The notes under the pieces are model-generated. The model was not told where the DNA came from. It worked only from the letters and a program-made list of their open reading frames with translations, and did no database searches. Shown piece after piece: positions 26,531-35,653 of a stretch of 64,000 bases of DNA. Source of the stretch: Permianibacter aggregans. Its GTDB lineage: Bacteria > Pseudomonadota > Gammaproteobacteria > Enterobacterales > Permianibacteraceae. The stretch's first letter is position 1. Every line of letters starts with the position of its first letter. The position numbers and the translations under genes were made by a program. Location: positions 2,976,001 to 3,040,000 of the forward strand of contig NZ_CP037953.1 in the NCBI RefSeq assembly GCF_009756665.1, written 5' to 3'.

Positions 26531-28531
26531 ATGGCAAGCAAGAACCCGGCGCTCGGCGAGCTGCGTGAGCAGATCAGCGAGCTGGATAATGAACTGATTC
26601 AGATGCTGGCCAAGCGCCAGGCGCTGGCAAAAGCGGTGGCCGAAAACAAGCAAGGCTCGGATTTGCCGCTACGCGATATCGAGCGCGAAAAACACCTGCT
26701 CGGCCAACATGTGCAAAAGGCCCAGAGCCTTGGCTTGAATCCGCGCTTTGTCACTCGGGTGTTCCATACCGTGATCGAAGAATCGCTGCGCACCCAGCGC
26801 CACACCTTGCAGCCACCATTGAAAGCCGCGCGCGTGGCCGTGCTCGGCGGCGAAGGCTCGTACAGCGCGGAAGCGGCGAAAGCCTGCTTTGCCGACAGCG
26901 AGCATCAATTGGTCGCCGGTCAGCAGTTTGCCGATGTCGTGCGCCTGCTGCGTCAGGGGGAAGTCGATTACGCCGTGTTGCCGATCGAGAACAGCATCAC
27001 CGGCGCCATCAGTCCGGTCTATGACCTGCTGCGTGATGGCGATTTGTACATCGTCGGCGAACATTACCTGCCGGTGCGTCATACGCTGTTGGCCAAACCC
27101 GGCGCCACGATAGCCGGTATTCGCCGGGTGCTGGGTCACCCGCAGGCGCTGGCCCAGTGCGAGCACTTCCTGCAGGAAAATCGTTTACCGCTGCGCTACT
27201 GCGACAGCACCTCCGAGGCGCTGAAAACCGTTGCCGGCAGCGATGAGGCCTTGGCCGTTATTGCCGGTGAAGAAGCGGGCGCCAAGCTCGGGCTTACCGT
27301 GCTCGCCGACAAGATCGCCAACGCCGCCGATGTCGAAACCCGTTTCATCGTGCTGGCCCGGCAGCTGCAATCGGTGGCGAAAGCGGTGCAGGCGAAAAGT
27401 TCGTTACTGTTCTGCACTTGGCAGCGCCCCGGTGCGCTCGTTGATGTCTTGCAAGTGTTCCGCGATCGCGGCATCAACCTGACTCGCATCGAATCGCGCC
27501 CGATGCAGGGCGAGCCCTGGCAGGTGATGTTCTTCGTCGATGCCGAAGGCAATGTCGAAAGCGAAACCTTTGTTGATGCATTGCAGGCGATTGCCCGCTG
27601 CACCCGCCTGGTGAAAGTGCTCGGCTGCTACCCGAGCGAGCGGTTGCCGCCGGCGCAGGTGCCGGTGGCAGTGCTGGCACAATCAGAGCAGCAGGACACC
27701 GCCGCAGCACCGGCGCCGGTCAGCGCACCGGTTAAATCCAACAAAGCATGGAAGCTCGCCAGTCGCGCGCACAAACCGGAAGACACCGTCATTGAGGTCG
27801 GCGGTGCCAGCATCGGCGGCAACGGCTTTATTGTCATGGCCGGGCCGTGCTCGGTGGAATCGGAACAACAAATCGAGCAATGCGCCGAGTGGACGGCACG
27901 TCACGGCGCCAGTGTATTGCGCGGAGGCTGCTTCAAACCGCGCACCTCGCCGTATGCGTTTCAGGGTTTGGGGCTGCCGGGTCTGGATTTGATGAAAGCG
28001 GCAGGTAGCCGTCATGGTCTGCCGATCATCACCGAAGTGATGGCGCCGGAGCAGGTCGATGCCGTGGCGCAACAAGCCGATATTCTGCAAATCGGCGCCC
28101 GCAACATGCAGAATTTTTCGCTATTGAAAGCGGTAGGCCAATGCCATCGGCCGGTGATGTTGAAGCGCGGTTTGATGAACTCGGTTGATGAATTGCTGCA
28201 AGCAGCCGAATACATTCTGGCCGGTGGCAATCAGCAAGTGATGCTCTGTGAACGCGGTATTCGCACGTTCGAAACGGCGACCCGCAACACACTCGACTTG
28301 AGTGCGGTGCCGGTGCTGCGGGCGCTGACGCATTTGCCGATCATCGTTGATCCGTCACATGCCGCTGGCCGTCGCGATTTGGTCGAGCCGTTATCGCTGG
28401 CGGCAAAAGCCGTTGGTGCCCACGGCATCATTGTCGAATTCCATCCGGAACCGGAGAAAGCGCTGTCTGATGGTCCACAGGCGCTTTATTTCGAACAGTT
28501 CGCCAACATGATGCGCAAGTTGCACGCCTGA
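26531..28531 (+). CDS. pheA: Fusion: chorismate mutase - prephenate dehydratase - ACT - DAHP synthase
   Basis: 666 residues from ATG 26531, with AAGGAGA 6 bp upstream. About 1-92 is an AroQ-type chorismate mutase ([20 protein letters not shown]). About 98-280 is prephenate dehydratase, with TRF at 270-272 and [10 protein letters not shown]. About 290-370 is an ACT domain with GALVDVL and the Phe-binding ESRP at 321-324. After an Ala/Pro-rich linker (375-425) a complete type I-beta (KDO8P-synthase-like) DAHP synthase spans about 430-666, with AGPCSVES at 437-444, [11 protein letters not shown] at 465-475 and [10 protein letters not shown] at 608-616. One polypeptide thus holds the first shikimate step and the two steps from chorismate to phenylpyruvate. 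It sits behind a Phe attenuator. A sequencing or annotation fusion is unlikely because the frame is continuous with a normal linker. Confidence 0.93.
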   Translation: MASKNPALGELREQISELDNELIQMLAKRQALAKAVAENKQGSDLPLRDIEREKHLLGQHVQKAQSLGLNPRFVTRVFHTVIEESLRTQRHTLQPPLKAARVAVLGGEGSYSAEAAKACFADSEHQLVAGQQFADVVRLLRQGEVDYAVLPIENSITGAISPVYDLLRDGDLYIVGEHYLPVRHTLLAKPGATIAGIRRVLGHPQALAQCEHFLQENRLPLRYCDSTSEALKTVAGSDEALAVIAGEEAGAKLGLTVLADKIANAADVETRFIVLARQLQSVAKAVQAKSSLLFCTWQRPGALVDVLQVFRDRGINLTRIESRPMQGEPWQVMFFVDAEGNVESETFVDALQAIARCTRLVKVLGCYPSERLPPAQVPVAVLAQSEQQDTAAAPAPVSAPVKSNKAWKLASRAHKPEDTVIEVGGASIGGNGFIVMAGPCSVESEQQIEQCAEWTARHGASVLRGGCFKPRTSPYAFQGLGLPGLDLMKAAGSRHGLPIITEVMAPEQVDAVAQQADILQIGARNMQNFSLLKAVGQCHRPVMLKRGLMNSVDELLQAAEYILAGGNQQVMLCERGIRTFETATRNTLDLSAVPVLRALTHLPIIVDPSHAAGRRDLVEPLSLAAKAVGAHGIIVEFHPEPEKALSDGPQALYFEQFANMMRKLHA

Positions 28532-28625
28532 TTGTGATGTATCGCACAAAGCCTGTGATGTACCGTTACGCTTGGTACGAAAGTCTGTGAGCTTTCTCCC
28601 ACAGCAACTCAAGGCTAATCAGGAC

Positions 28626-28659
28626 AAAGACTGCCGCTAAAACCGGCAGTCTTTTTTTC
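28626..28659 (+). terminator. Rho-independent terminator after pheA
   Basis: AAAGACTGCCG and CGGCAGTCTTT enclose a CTAAAAC loop and are followed by a T run. It is 95 bp after the pheA stop, so the mRNA has a short 3' tail. Confidence 0.88.
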
Positions 28660-28753
28660 GTCCGCCGACAATACTGACAGCATGACCAAGACGGTCTTGA
28701 AACATCCAGTCTCGCAGGGTCAACCTGTTAACAGCTTCAGCGGAGGTCGCATC

Positions 28754-28948
28754 ATGGATAAGGGCAAACACCAGTGGGTTAATTTCACTCGTGGTCGGGT
28801 ACGTTTACTGGGCTGTGTCTGCTGCGGACAAATGCAGTTGCCGAGCAATATCGAGTCAGCTTGCCCGCAAACACCGTTGGCGGCCGGCGTGTTGATTCGC
28901 AATGGTTATCGCTGCGAATCATCTCCGATGCTGACCGCATCGATGTAA
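28754..28948 (+). CDS. Small cysteine-containing protein of unknown function
   Basis: 64 residues starting at ATG 28754, with a perfect GGAGG 7 bp upstream (28742-28746). The sequence MDKGKHQWVNFTRGRVRLL is followed by GCVCCGQMQLP, SACPQT and a late GYRCESS. The four to five cysteines might bind metal, but no known small zinc or iron-sulfur family is recognised. The frame is open farther upstream (28682), but that part lacks a ribosome-binding site. A hairpin terminator follows at 29065. It is monocistronic. Moderate confidence as a real gene, no function. Confidence 0.5.
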   Translation: MDKGKHQWVNFTRGRVRLLGCVCCGQMQLPSNIESACPQTPLAAGVLIRNGYRCESSPMLTASM

Positions 28949-29064
28949 GGTGTTTTTCTGGGTTAAACGGTTTTCTTTCCTTTGCATCGTGACGTTTCTT
29001 TCTATCGTGGAGTGTAATCCGGGATCTGTTGCAGTTGAGTGACCGGATGGGGTTCCCCTACTTG

Positions 29065-29092
29065 ATGGCCGAATGATTCGGCCATTTTTTTT
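29065..29092 (+). terminator. Rho-independent terminator
   Basis: ATGGCCGAA and TTCGGCCAT enclose a TGA loop and are followed by eight Ts. It would end transcription of the small gene at 28754-28948 before the DUF1853 gene. Confidence 0.8.
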
Positions 29093-29175
29093 GTTTGCGC
29101 TATTTCCAGCCGTTGGCGTGCAGGCGCGCTTGCTGCTGTGTAGACTGGTTGCCTGTTTGCACACAAGGCAGCGCG

Positions 29176-30060
29176 ATGGAACAACGCATCCGGCAACAAA
29201 TCATCTGGGCGTTCAATAGTCCACCGTTGCTGGCCGCCTCACATTTTTCCTCACTGGTTGATCAATCCTTGCTGGAGCTGCCGGAGTCGGCGGTGGAAGC
29301 GCTGGATGCGGCCGAATCACTGGAGCACTTGATTCGACAGAACGAGATCCCAACCCGACTCGGTAAATTTTTTGAGCAGCTGATCAGCGCTGGTTTGCGT
29401 TGTCACCCGCGCTGGCGCGAACGGCTCAGTAATTTGCCGATTCAGGATGATGAGCGCACCGTCGGTGAAATCGATTTGATTGTTGAGCAACTGCCCAGCG
29501 CGCGTATCGAACACTGGGAAGTTGCCGTCAAGTTTTACCTCGGGCTCGATCAGCTCGATAACCCTACCTATTGGTTTGGTCCGCGTCTGACGGATCGCCT
29601 GGCGATCAAATTGAACAAATTGTTTCATCATCAATTGCCACTGGCTCGCTGGGCGCAAAAAGAAGGCAAGTTGCCGTCGGATTTGGCCACCATCGCCGAG
29701 AGCAAGGCGCTGGTCAAAGGCCGCTTGTTCTATCCGCTCGATCAACTGCAGCGAACAGCACGCTTTGCCAACGCCGAACACGAGCGCGGCGTTTGGGCCA
29801 GCGCCTCGCAATGGCGGGCCTGGCTCTTTTCCCATCCGGATGCCCGCATCACCGCGCTGCGCAAACATGATTGGTTATTGCCGAGCCTGGCTGAGCAGGC
29901 GGGCGAGGATTTCAAAAGCTGGTTGCTTGAGCAAGGCGAAAGCATCAGCGAGCCGCAGGCGTTTTATTTGCGCTCGCCAGCGCTGACGCAGATGATTTTT
30001 GTTGTGCCGGATTCCTGGCCGGATGCAGCGCGCGACAAAGCGGCCGATAGTGACGAGTGA
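29176..30060 (+). CDS. DUF1853 family protein
   Basis: 294 residues from ATG 29176, with AAGG 9 bp upstream. The DUF1853 pattern is visible: GEIDLIVEQLPSARIEHWEVAVKFYL, then YWFGPRLTDRLAIKLNKLFHHQLPL. The HWEVAVKFYL segment, with acidic, lysine and histidine residues, resembles a restriction-endonuclease-like fold core (D-x(n)-E-x-K), an inference not tested here. The function of the family is unknown. It is convergent with the hybrid kinase, 6 bp away. Confidence 0.78.
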   Translation: MEQRIRQQIIWAFNSPPLLAASHFSSLVDQSLLELPESAVEALDAAESLEHLIRQNEIPTRLGKFFEQLISAGLRCHPRWRERLSNLPIQDDERTVGEIDLIVEQLPSARIEHWEVAVKFYLGLDQLDNPTYWFGPRLTDRLAIKLNKLFHHQLPLARWAQKEGKLPSDLATIAESKALVKGRLFYPLDQLQRTARFANAEHERGVWASASQWRAWLFSHPDARITALRKHDWLLPSLAEQAGEDFKSWLLEQGESISEPQAFYLRSPALTQMIFVVPDSWPDAARDKAADSDE

Positions 30061-30066
30061 TCCGGC

Positions 30067-33000
30067 TTAAGTGATTTGCTCGGCGAGCAGCCGATCCAAC
30101 TCGCTAATGGTTTCAGCCAGGCGATCAAATTGCTGCTGTTTCAGCAAGCTTTCACCGTGACCGGCCAGCGTGCTTAACTCCATCATCATGAAACTGCCGG
30201 CAGAGCCTTTCATCTGATGCAGCAACCTTTGCAAGGCCGGCCAGTCCTGGTTGGCCATCAGCGTGTGCATTGCTTCCCGATCAGCCGGCAAGCGCTGCCG
30301 GTACTTTTCTTTCAGCGGCAACAAAAAAGCGGGTAGCTCCGGTGCTGAGCGCGGCGTGCGTTCGGCTGGCAGATAACGCTGCATCAGCGCGTACAGCTGT
30401 GGCCGGTCAACCGGTTTACCAAGGCACTCATCGCAGCCCTGATCGAGAAAATGCGCGCGCTCGGATACCTGCACATCGGCACTGAGCGCGATGATCGGTT
30501 GCTTGAATCCCTGCTGGCGTAATTGCCGGGTAGCCTCCATACCATCCATCTCCGGCATGTTCATATCGAGAATCAACAAATCAAAGCGTTGCTCAGCGCA
30601 TTGCGCCAATACTTCACGGCCATTTTGTGCGCTGCTGACCCGAACACCGGTCGGTTCGATAATGGCTCGCAACAACAGGCGCAGATCGGCGACGTCGTCA
30701 GCAATCAAAACATGGCCACGCAAACGCGGAATTGGTGTTGGTACTCGCGCGACAGCGGCAACGGTTTCCGGCGTCGCGCTCGCCGTGCTGATTGGCAATG
30801 CCGATAACCATTCGACTTCCGATGGCAGATTCAATGGCAGCGTAACGGTAAACACTGAACCGCAATTCAAGTCACTGCTGACTTCGATACGGCCTCCCAT
30901 CATCTCGCATAACTGCTGGCAGATATGCAAGCCCAAGCCGGTGCCGCCAAACTGGCGTGTGGTGCTGGAATCGGATTGTGAAAAGGCATTGAACAAGTTC
31001 GGTAGATGCGCTTCGCTGATACCGATACCGGTATCGCTGACAATCAATTGCAGGCGTTGCTCGTGACATTCAATACGCAACTCGATGATGCCTTCGTGAG
31101 TGAATTTCAGCGCATTGCCAAGCAAGTTGAACAGAATCTGGCGAATTCGCAGCGGGTCGCCGATCAGCATGGCCGGCAATGGCCATTGATACTGACTGCG
31201 TAGCGACAGCGATTTTTCCTGCGCACGCGGTTGCAGGCTGTGCACCACTTCTTCAGTCAATTGCAGCAAGGAAAATGAAATCTGCTCCAGTTTCATCTTG
31301 CCGGACTCCAGCTTGGCCGTGTCGAGTATGTCATTGACCAGTGCCAGCAGGAATTCGGCATTGCGCAGTACGGTGTCGACCAGTCGTTGTGTTTCCGGTG
31401 TCGTTTCGAGCTTTTGCAATTGCTCGCTGAAACCGATGATTGCGCTCAGCGGTGTCCGCAGCTCATGACTCATCGTCGCCAGAAAGCGCGCCTTGATTTG
31501 CGCCAGTTGTTCAGCGCGGGTTTTCTCCTGCTGCAATTCCGCCGTGCGCTCTTGCACGCGCCACTCCAGATCGCGATTCAACAGGGTTTTTTCAGCGATA
31601 GCCCAGGACAACTCCTGATGCATCGTCGTCAGTCGAGTCAGCATTCGATTGAAGTCATCGATCAACTCCTGCAGCTCCAGCGCGTTGGCGCGCAAGCTGA
31701 TCGGTGACAGGGAACCGTGATGCTGAAAATCAATCTGACGTACGCGCCTGACCAGCGCATGCAGCGGCGCTGTGTAACCGTGCATAAATCGCAAGGCCGC
31801 CAGATGAATCAACCAAATCAGCAACATCGATGTGCCAGCGGCGAGCAGCGTGTAGAGGTTGAAACGGCGCTGTGTGGACGACAAGTCTTGCGCCACCAGC
31901 AACTGCCAATCCGGGGCAGCCAACGGCATCTGATCGAGCAGGGCATTGTTGTGGCGATTCAATGGCAGTTGATGATCGGGTACCAGCAAGCTGTTGATGT
32001 GCCAGGTTCGTCCGTTATGCAGATTTTCCGGTATGGATGCGGTATCACTATGTTCGCCGACAACATGCAGCAGCGTATTGCCTTCGGCGTCGAGCAGACG
32101 CGTTTGCATGTGCGCAGGCGGTGATAAACGGCTCAGTTGGTAACGCAGACGTTCACTGTCGAGTTCGGCATAAAGCGGTCCGCTGGCCGGCATCAGCGTC
32201 GTGATTGGAATGCGACTATGCCAGTTTCCATCGTGATCAATATGATGCTGGAGATTGCCGATGCGAGTACCGGAGATCGGTTGCGGAAAATCATCGAGCA
32301 GCAGTCGCGGCAGCTCGCTACCGACCTCGGCGCCGCGTTGATTATCGGGGTGGCGCCAACGAATATGGGTCAGCGCCGGTTGATGCAGTTGCAGTTGGTG
32401 CAATACTTGTTCGGCGGCTGCTGGCTGCTGCCGATAATTCGACAATTGTGCCGCGCTTAGCTCCAGTGCGTCAGTCAGATTTTTCAGCGTGTACTGCAGT
32501 TGTTGTTGCAGTTGCATACGGTAGTGACCGAGCTGTCGTTGCAAGGCATTCAGATCCAGCGATATCAACATATGCAACGCCAGCGTCAGCAGTATCGCCA
32601 TCGGTGCCGCTGCAAAAACCGCTACCCGACCGGCCAGTTGTTCGCGCAGCGAAGTTTGCGCTTGCTGGGTCGGGTTTTGCGACACGGCCAGCGACATTTC
32701 GGTGCCGAATCGATTGCCGATACCCGTAATCAGCAGCACCAGCATGATCAACAGCCCATTGACGATATCCAGTTGTAAACTTGGCCAGGCATACCAAATC
32801 AACACGGGCAACAGCAGTGACCATATCGCCAGTGTCGCTTTAATCGGCGACCAGCGCCGATGCCGATCGAAATAGCCGGTTAACAACCATTCCGTTACGC
32901 AGAGCACATGCAAACCGTGATCATCAAGCAGCCAGATGGCCAGCAGGAGTGGCGGCAGGCTCCAAAACCAACCGAGCCGACGTAGTAAGACGAGATAGCC

Positions 33001-33132
33001 CATGTTGCCAAGCAAGTAGGGCACGGAGTGTGGAATGTGAATCGCCAGCAAATAGCTGAGCAGCGACAGCAGGCTGACGTAAGCGCAGTAAAACGATCGA
33101 TGGGCATTGAATGCCGGAAGGCGAAATTTCAT
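30067..33132 (-). CDS. Hybrid sensor histidine kinase (HisKA-HATPase-REC-HPt) of the chemotaxis operon
   Basis: 1021 residues. About 10-195 holds several membrane helices, about 200-420 an extracytoplasmic sensor region, and about 425-448 a further helix. A HAMP linker (about 450-510) and coiled coil (510-550) lead to HisKA with H556 in MSHELRTPL. The HATPase has NLLGNALKF, DTGIGI and GGTGLGL. A receiver has VLIADD and LDMNMPEMDG, and a C-terminal HPt carries LLHQMKGSAGS. It is a full multistep phosphorelay protein, 14 bp after cheB and last in the operon. Its target is not obvious; the cheY-like gene of the same operon is one candidate. Confidence 0.87.
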   Translation of the reverse strand: MKFRLPAFNAHRSFYCAYVSLLSLLSYLLAIHIPHSVPYLLGNMGYLVLLRRLGWFWSLPPLLLAIWLLDDHGLHVLCVTEWLLTGYFDRHRRWSPIKATLAIWSLLLPVLIWYAWPSLQLDIVNGLLIMLVLLITGIGNRFGTEMSLAVSQNPTQQAQTSLREQLAGRVAVFAAAPMAILLTLALHMLISLDLNALQRQLGHYRMQLQQQLQYTLKNLTDALELSAAQLSNYRQQPAAAEQVLHQLQLHQPALTHIRWRHPDNQRGAEVGSELPRLLLDDFPQPISGTRIGNLQHHIDHDGNWHSRIPITTLMPASGPLYAELDSERLRYQLSRLSPPAHMQTRLLDAEGNTLLHVVGEHSDTASIPENLHNGRTWHINSLLVPDHQLPLNRHNNALLDQMPLAAPDWQLLVAQDLSSTQRRFNLYTLLAAGTSMLLIWLIHLAALRFMHGYTAPLHALVRRVRQIDFQHHGSLSPISLRANALELQELIDDFNRMLTRLTTMHQELSWAIAEKTLLNRDLEWRVQERTAELQQEKTRAEQLAQIKARFLATMSHELRTPLSAIIGFSEQLQKLETTPETQRLVDTVLRNAEFLLALVNDILDTAKLESGKMKLEQISFSLLQLTEEVVHSLQPRAQEKSLSLRSQYQWPLPAMLIGDPLRIRQILFNLLGNALKFTHEGIIELRIECHEQRLQLIVSDTGIGISEAHLPNLFNAFSQSDSSTTRQFGGTGLGLHICQQLCEMMGGRIEVSSDLNCGSVFTVTLPLNLPSEVEWLSALPISTASATPETVAAVARVPTPIPRLRGHVLIADDVADLRLLLRAIIEPTGVRVSSAQNGREVLAQCAEQRFDLLILDMNMPEMDGMEATRQLRQQGFKQPIIALSADVQVSERAHFLDQGCDECLGKPVDRPQLYALMQRYLPAERTPRSAPELPAFLLPLKEKYRQRLPADREAMHTLMANQDWPALQRLLHQMKGSAGSFMMMELSTLAGHGESLLKQQQFDRLAETISELDRLLAEQIT

Positions 33133-33146
33133 CGCGATGACTCCCG

Positions 33147-34175
33147 CTACGTCTTCCAGCGAAAATGTGAGTTCAAACTCGGCGCAATGGCCAATAGCGG
33201 CAACACCGCATCAACCGCCTGTAAAGCAATGGCTTCTTTTGGCATGCCGAACACCACCGAACTTTGTTGATTTTGCGCGATGGTCAGCGCGCCTTGCTGA
33301 TGCATCGCCAACATCCCCTGAGCGCCATCCTTGCCCATGCCCGTCAACAGCACGCCAATGGCATGACTGCCACAACTCGATGCGATCGATTCGAACAGCA
33401 CATCCACGGAAGGCCGGTGATGATGACGTGGTGCTTGCTCATCAAGCGCCACCTGCAAGATGCCGCCTTGTCGACGCACACGCAAATGCCATCCACCCGG
33501 CGCCAGCAAGGCCACGCCTGGAGAAAGCGGTTCACCATCAACGGCTTCACGCACGTGCAAGGCACTTAACTGGTCCAATCGGCGAGCAAAGGTTTTGGTG
33601 AATCCGGCCGGCATATGTTGAACGATCAATACTGGCGGTGTGCTGGTATTGAGTGGCGACAGCACCGAGGCCAGGGCTTCGGTGCCTCCGGTTGACGCAC
33701 CGACCGCCAACACTTGCGGGGTAATGCCTCGACCACTCGGTAAAGTATGCGCTTCGTGAGCACTGATCCGTTTCAGATTGGCGCTTGCCGCCGCGCGCAG
33801 CTTTTCGGCCAGACGTTGACCATATTCGATGAGCGACTCATTCGGTAGCGCGTTCGGTTTGTGCAGGTAGTCGACGGCGCCCAGCGCCAGCGCCTGCAAG
33901 GCGTATTCGGAACGTTCGGCGGTTAGTGAGGAAATCATCAGCACCGGCATCGGATGGCCATGCATCAAATGCTTGAGAAAATTCAAGCCGTGCATCCGTG
34001 GCATTTCAATGTCCAGCGTCAGCACATCGGGATTGCGCTGTTTGATCAATTCGCGGGCAACGTAAGGGTCGGGCGCTTCGGCAATCACCTGCATATCGCC
34101 CTGGGCATTGATCAATTCGGTCAGCACCCGGCGCGTCATCGCTGAGTCATCGACAATCATGACTTTGATGGTCAT
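33147..34175 (-). CDS. cheB: Chemotaxis response regulator, protein-glutamate methylesterase CheB
   Basis: Removes methyl and amide groups from receptor glutamates during adaptation. The receiver (about 1-120) has MIVDDSAMTRR and LTLDIEMPRMHG. The methylesterase domain has the catalytic serine in VGASTGGTEAL, the histidine in IVQHMPAGFT and the aspartate in MGKDGAQGM. I start it at ATG 34175 (MTIKVMIVDD); a GTG at 34187 is 12 bp upstream. It is preceded by cheD and followed by the hybrid kinase, all on one strand. Confidence 0.95.
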   Translation of the reverse strand: MTIKVMIVDDSAMTRRVLTELINAQGDMQVIAEAPDPYVARELIKQRNPDVLTLDIEMPRMHGLNFLKHLMHGHPMPVLMISSLTAERSEYALQALALGAVDYLHKPNALPNESLIEYGQRLAEKLRAAASANLKRISAHEAHTLPSGRGITPQVLAVGASTGGTEALASVLSPLNTSTPPVLIVQHMPAGFTKTFARRLDQLSALHVREAVDGEPLSPGVALLAPGGWHLRVRRQGGILQVALDEQAPRHHHRPSVDVLFESIASSCGSHAIGVLLTGMGKDGAQGMLAMHQQGALTIAQNQQSSVVFGMPKEAIALQAVDAVLPLLAIAPSLNSHFRWKT

Positions 34176-34187
34176 TCCCTGCACCAC

Positions 34188-34793
34188 TCAGAACAGATCC
34201 ACATCGCCACTGATCCGGCTATGTTGCAAACGTTCGATATAGTCACGTTCACGTTGCAACAAGGTATCGTTATTGATTCGACGCAAACGCTTGATCAGCA
34301 CGCGTCCGGTGGCGGAGAAAAAATAAACCTTGCGTGGAAAGTCGGCGAGTAAATCCTGGCCGACCACCGGAATGTTTTCAGTGGCCAGAAACGACAACAC
34401 AAACTCGGCGTTGCGGGTGCCAACGCCGCCGCGCGGATCTTTTTGCAGCATATTGCCGCCACCAAATACTTTTGCCACCAGCCGATTTTTCTGCGCACCG
34501 AGTTTCATCATCTGGTTCAGCAACAACTCCATCGCATGCACACCGTAGCGCGCCGAGGCATCGCTACCCGGCAGGCTGTCCGGTGTGCCGGGCAGCAAAA
34601 AGTGGTTCATGCCGCCAATCCCTTGATGGCTGTCATGCAGACAAGCCGAAACACAGGAGCCGAGCACGGTAACGATCAGCATGTCACGCCGGGTGGCGAA
34701 ATACTCGCCGGGTAAAATCTTTGCTGCTTCGCAGGCAAATGCCGGGTCATAGTATTGACCGGGCGGCAAGCGTTGATCGCGGGAGTCATTCAT
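34188..34793 (-). CDS. cheD: Chemoreceptor glutamine deamidase CheD
   Basis: 201 residues from ATG 34793 (MNDSRDQRLPPG). The conserved catalytic cysteine and histidine occur in TVLGSCVSACLHD and GGMNHFLLP. GVHAMELLLNQMMKLG and KVFGGGNM follow. CheD deamidates receptor glutamines and acts with CheB and CheR in adaptation. It overlaps the cheR stop by 4 bp (ATGA) and is just ahead of cheB, so the three are coupled. The longer frame upstream overlaps cheR and is not supported. Confidence 0.93.
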   Translation of the reverse strand: MNDSRDQRLPPGQYYDPAFACEAAKILPGEYFATRRDMLIVTVLGSCVSACLHDSHQGIGGMNHFLLPGTPDSLPGSDASARYGVHAMELLLNQMMKLGAQKNRLVAKVFGGGNMLQKDPRGGVGTRNAEFVLSFLATENIPVVGQDLLADFPRKVYFFSATGRVLIKRLRRINNDTLLQRERDYIERLQHSRISGDVDLF

Positions 34794-35653
34794 GCTTGCT
34801 GCGCCTCGGTGTGTCGGTACACGGTTTTGCCGTGCAAACGAAACAAATCCTGGGCGTGGGGCAAGGTCTCCGAATGCCCGACAAACAGCAGGCCATCGGG
34901 CGCCAGCAATTTCTTCACCTTTTGCAGAATCCGGTACTGGGAACCCTTGTCGAAATAAATGAACACATTGCGCAGAAAAATGGCATCGAATTTTCCGCTC
35001 AGCGGCCATTCCGCTTGCTGCAGATTCAGTAACGAAAAACGCACCAGTTGTTGTACGACAGGCTTCACTCGCATCAACTCGGCGCGCTCGGCCTTGCCGC
35101 GTTGGAAAAACTGTCGCAAGCGTTCCGCTGACAGGTTACGGGCCTGGCCAATCGGATACACGGCCTGACGAGCGGTGTTCAACACCTGACTGTCGACATC
35201 ACTGGCCATAATCGTCACCGGCGGTTGCCAATCACCAAACGCCTCAATAGCGGTGATGGCAATCGAATAGGCTTCTTCGCCGGTCGAGGTGGCACCAGTC
35301 CAGATACGCACTGGGCCGCTGCGTTGTTGCAGAAATTTTGCCAGCAGTTCGAAATGATGCGCCTCGCGAAAAAACGAGGTCAGGTTGGTTGTCAAGGCGT
35401 TGACGAATTCCGTGCGCTCCTCTGGCTGCTGTTCTACCCGGTTCAGGTAATCATGCAGGCTGGCCAAACCCAGAGCTCGCACCCGGCGCACCAAGCGGCT
35501 ATAGACCAATTCATTTTTACTGGCCGACAAGGCAATGCCACTGAATTGATAAATCAGCGTGCGTGCCCGCTCGAAATCCAAGGATGAGAACGGAAACTCC
35601 CGTCGCCGGTCTTCACGCTTCGAAGAGGTTTCAGAATTCGGCCCAGTCATCAT
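34790..35653 (-). CDS. cheR: Chemotaxis protein methyltransferase CheR
   Basis: SAM-dependent methyltransferase for receptor glutamates. The N-terminal helical domain includes LRALGLASLHDYLNRVE in the part about 55-75, and TTNLTSFFREAHHFELL is typical. The SAM-binding core has GATSTGEEAYSIAI, DVDSQVLNTAR and LRNVFIYFD. The start is uncertain: GTG 35659, ATG 35653 and ATG 35650 are all possible, and I use 35653. It overlaps the 3' end of the MCP gene, whose last codons encode a pentapeptide suitable for CheR docking. Confidence 0.94.
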   Translation of the reverse strand: MMTGPNSETSSKREDRRREFPFSSLDFERARTLIYQFSGIALSASKNELVYSRLVRRVRALGLASLHDYLNRVEQQPEERTEFVNALTTNLTSFFREAHHFELLAKFLQQRSGPVRIWTGATSTGEEAYSIAITAIEAFGDWQPPVTIMASDVDSQVLNTARQAVYPIGQARNLSAERLRQFFQRGKAERAELMRVKPVVQQLVRFSLLNLQQAEWPLSGKFDAIFLRNVFIYFDKGSQYRILQKVKKLLAPDGLLFVGHSETLPHAQDLFRLHGKTVYRHTEAQQA

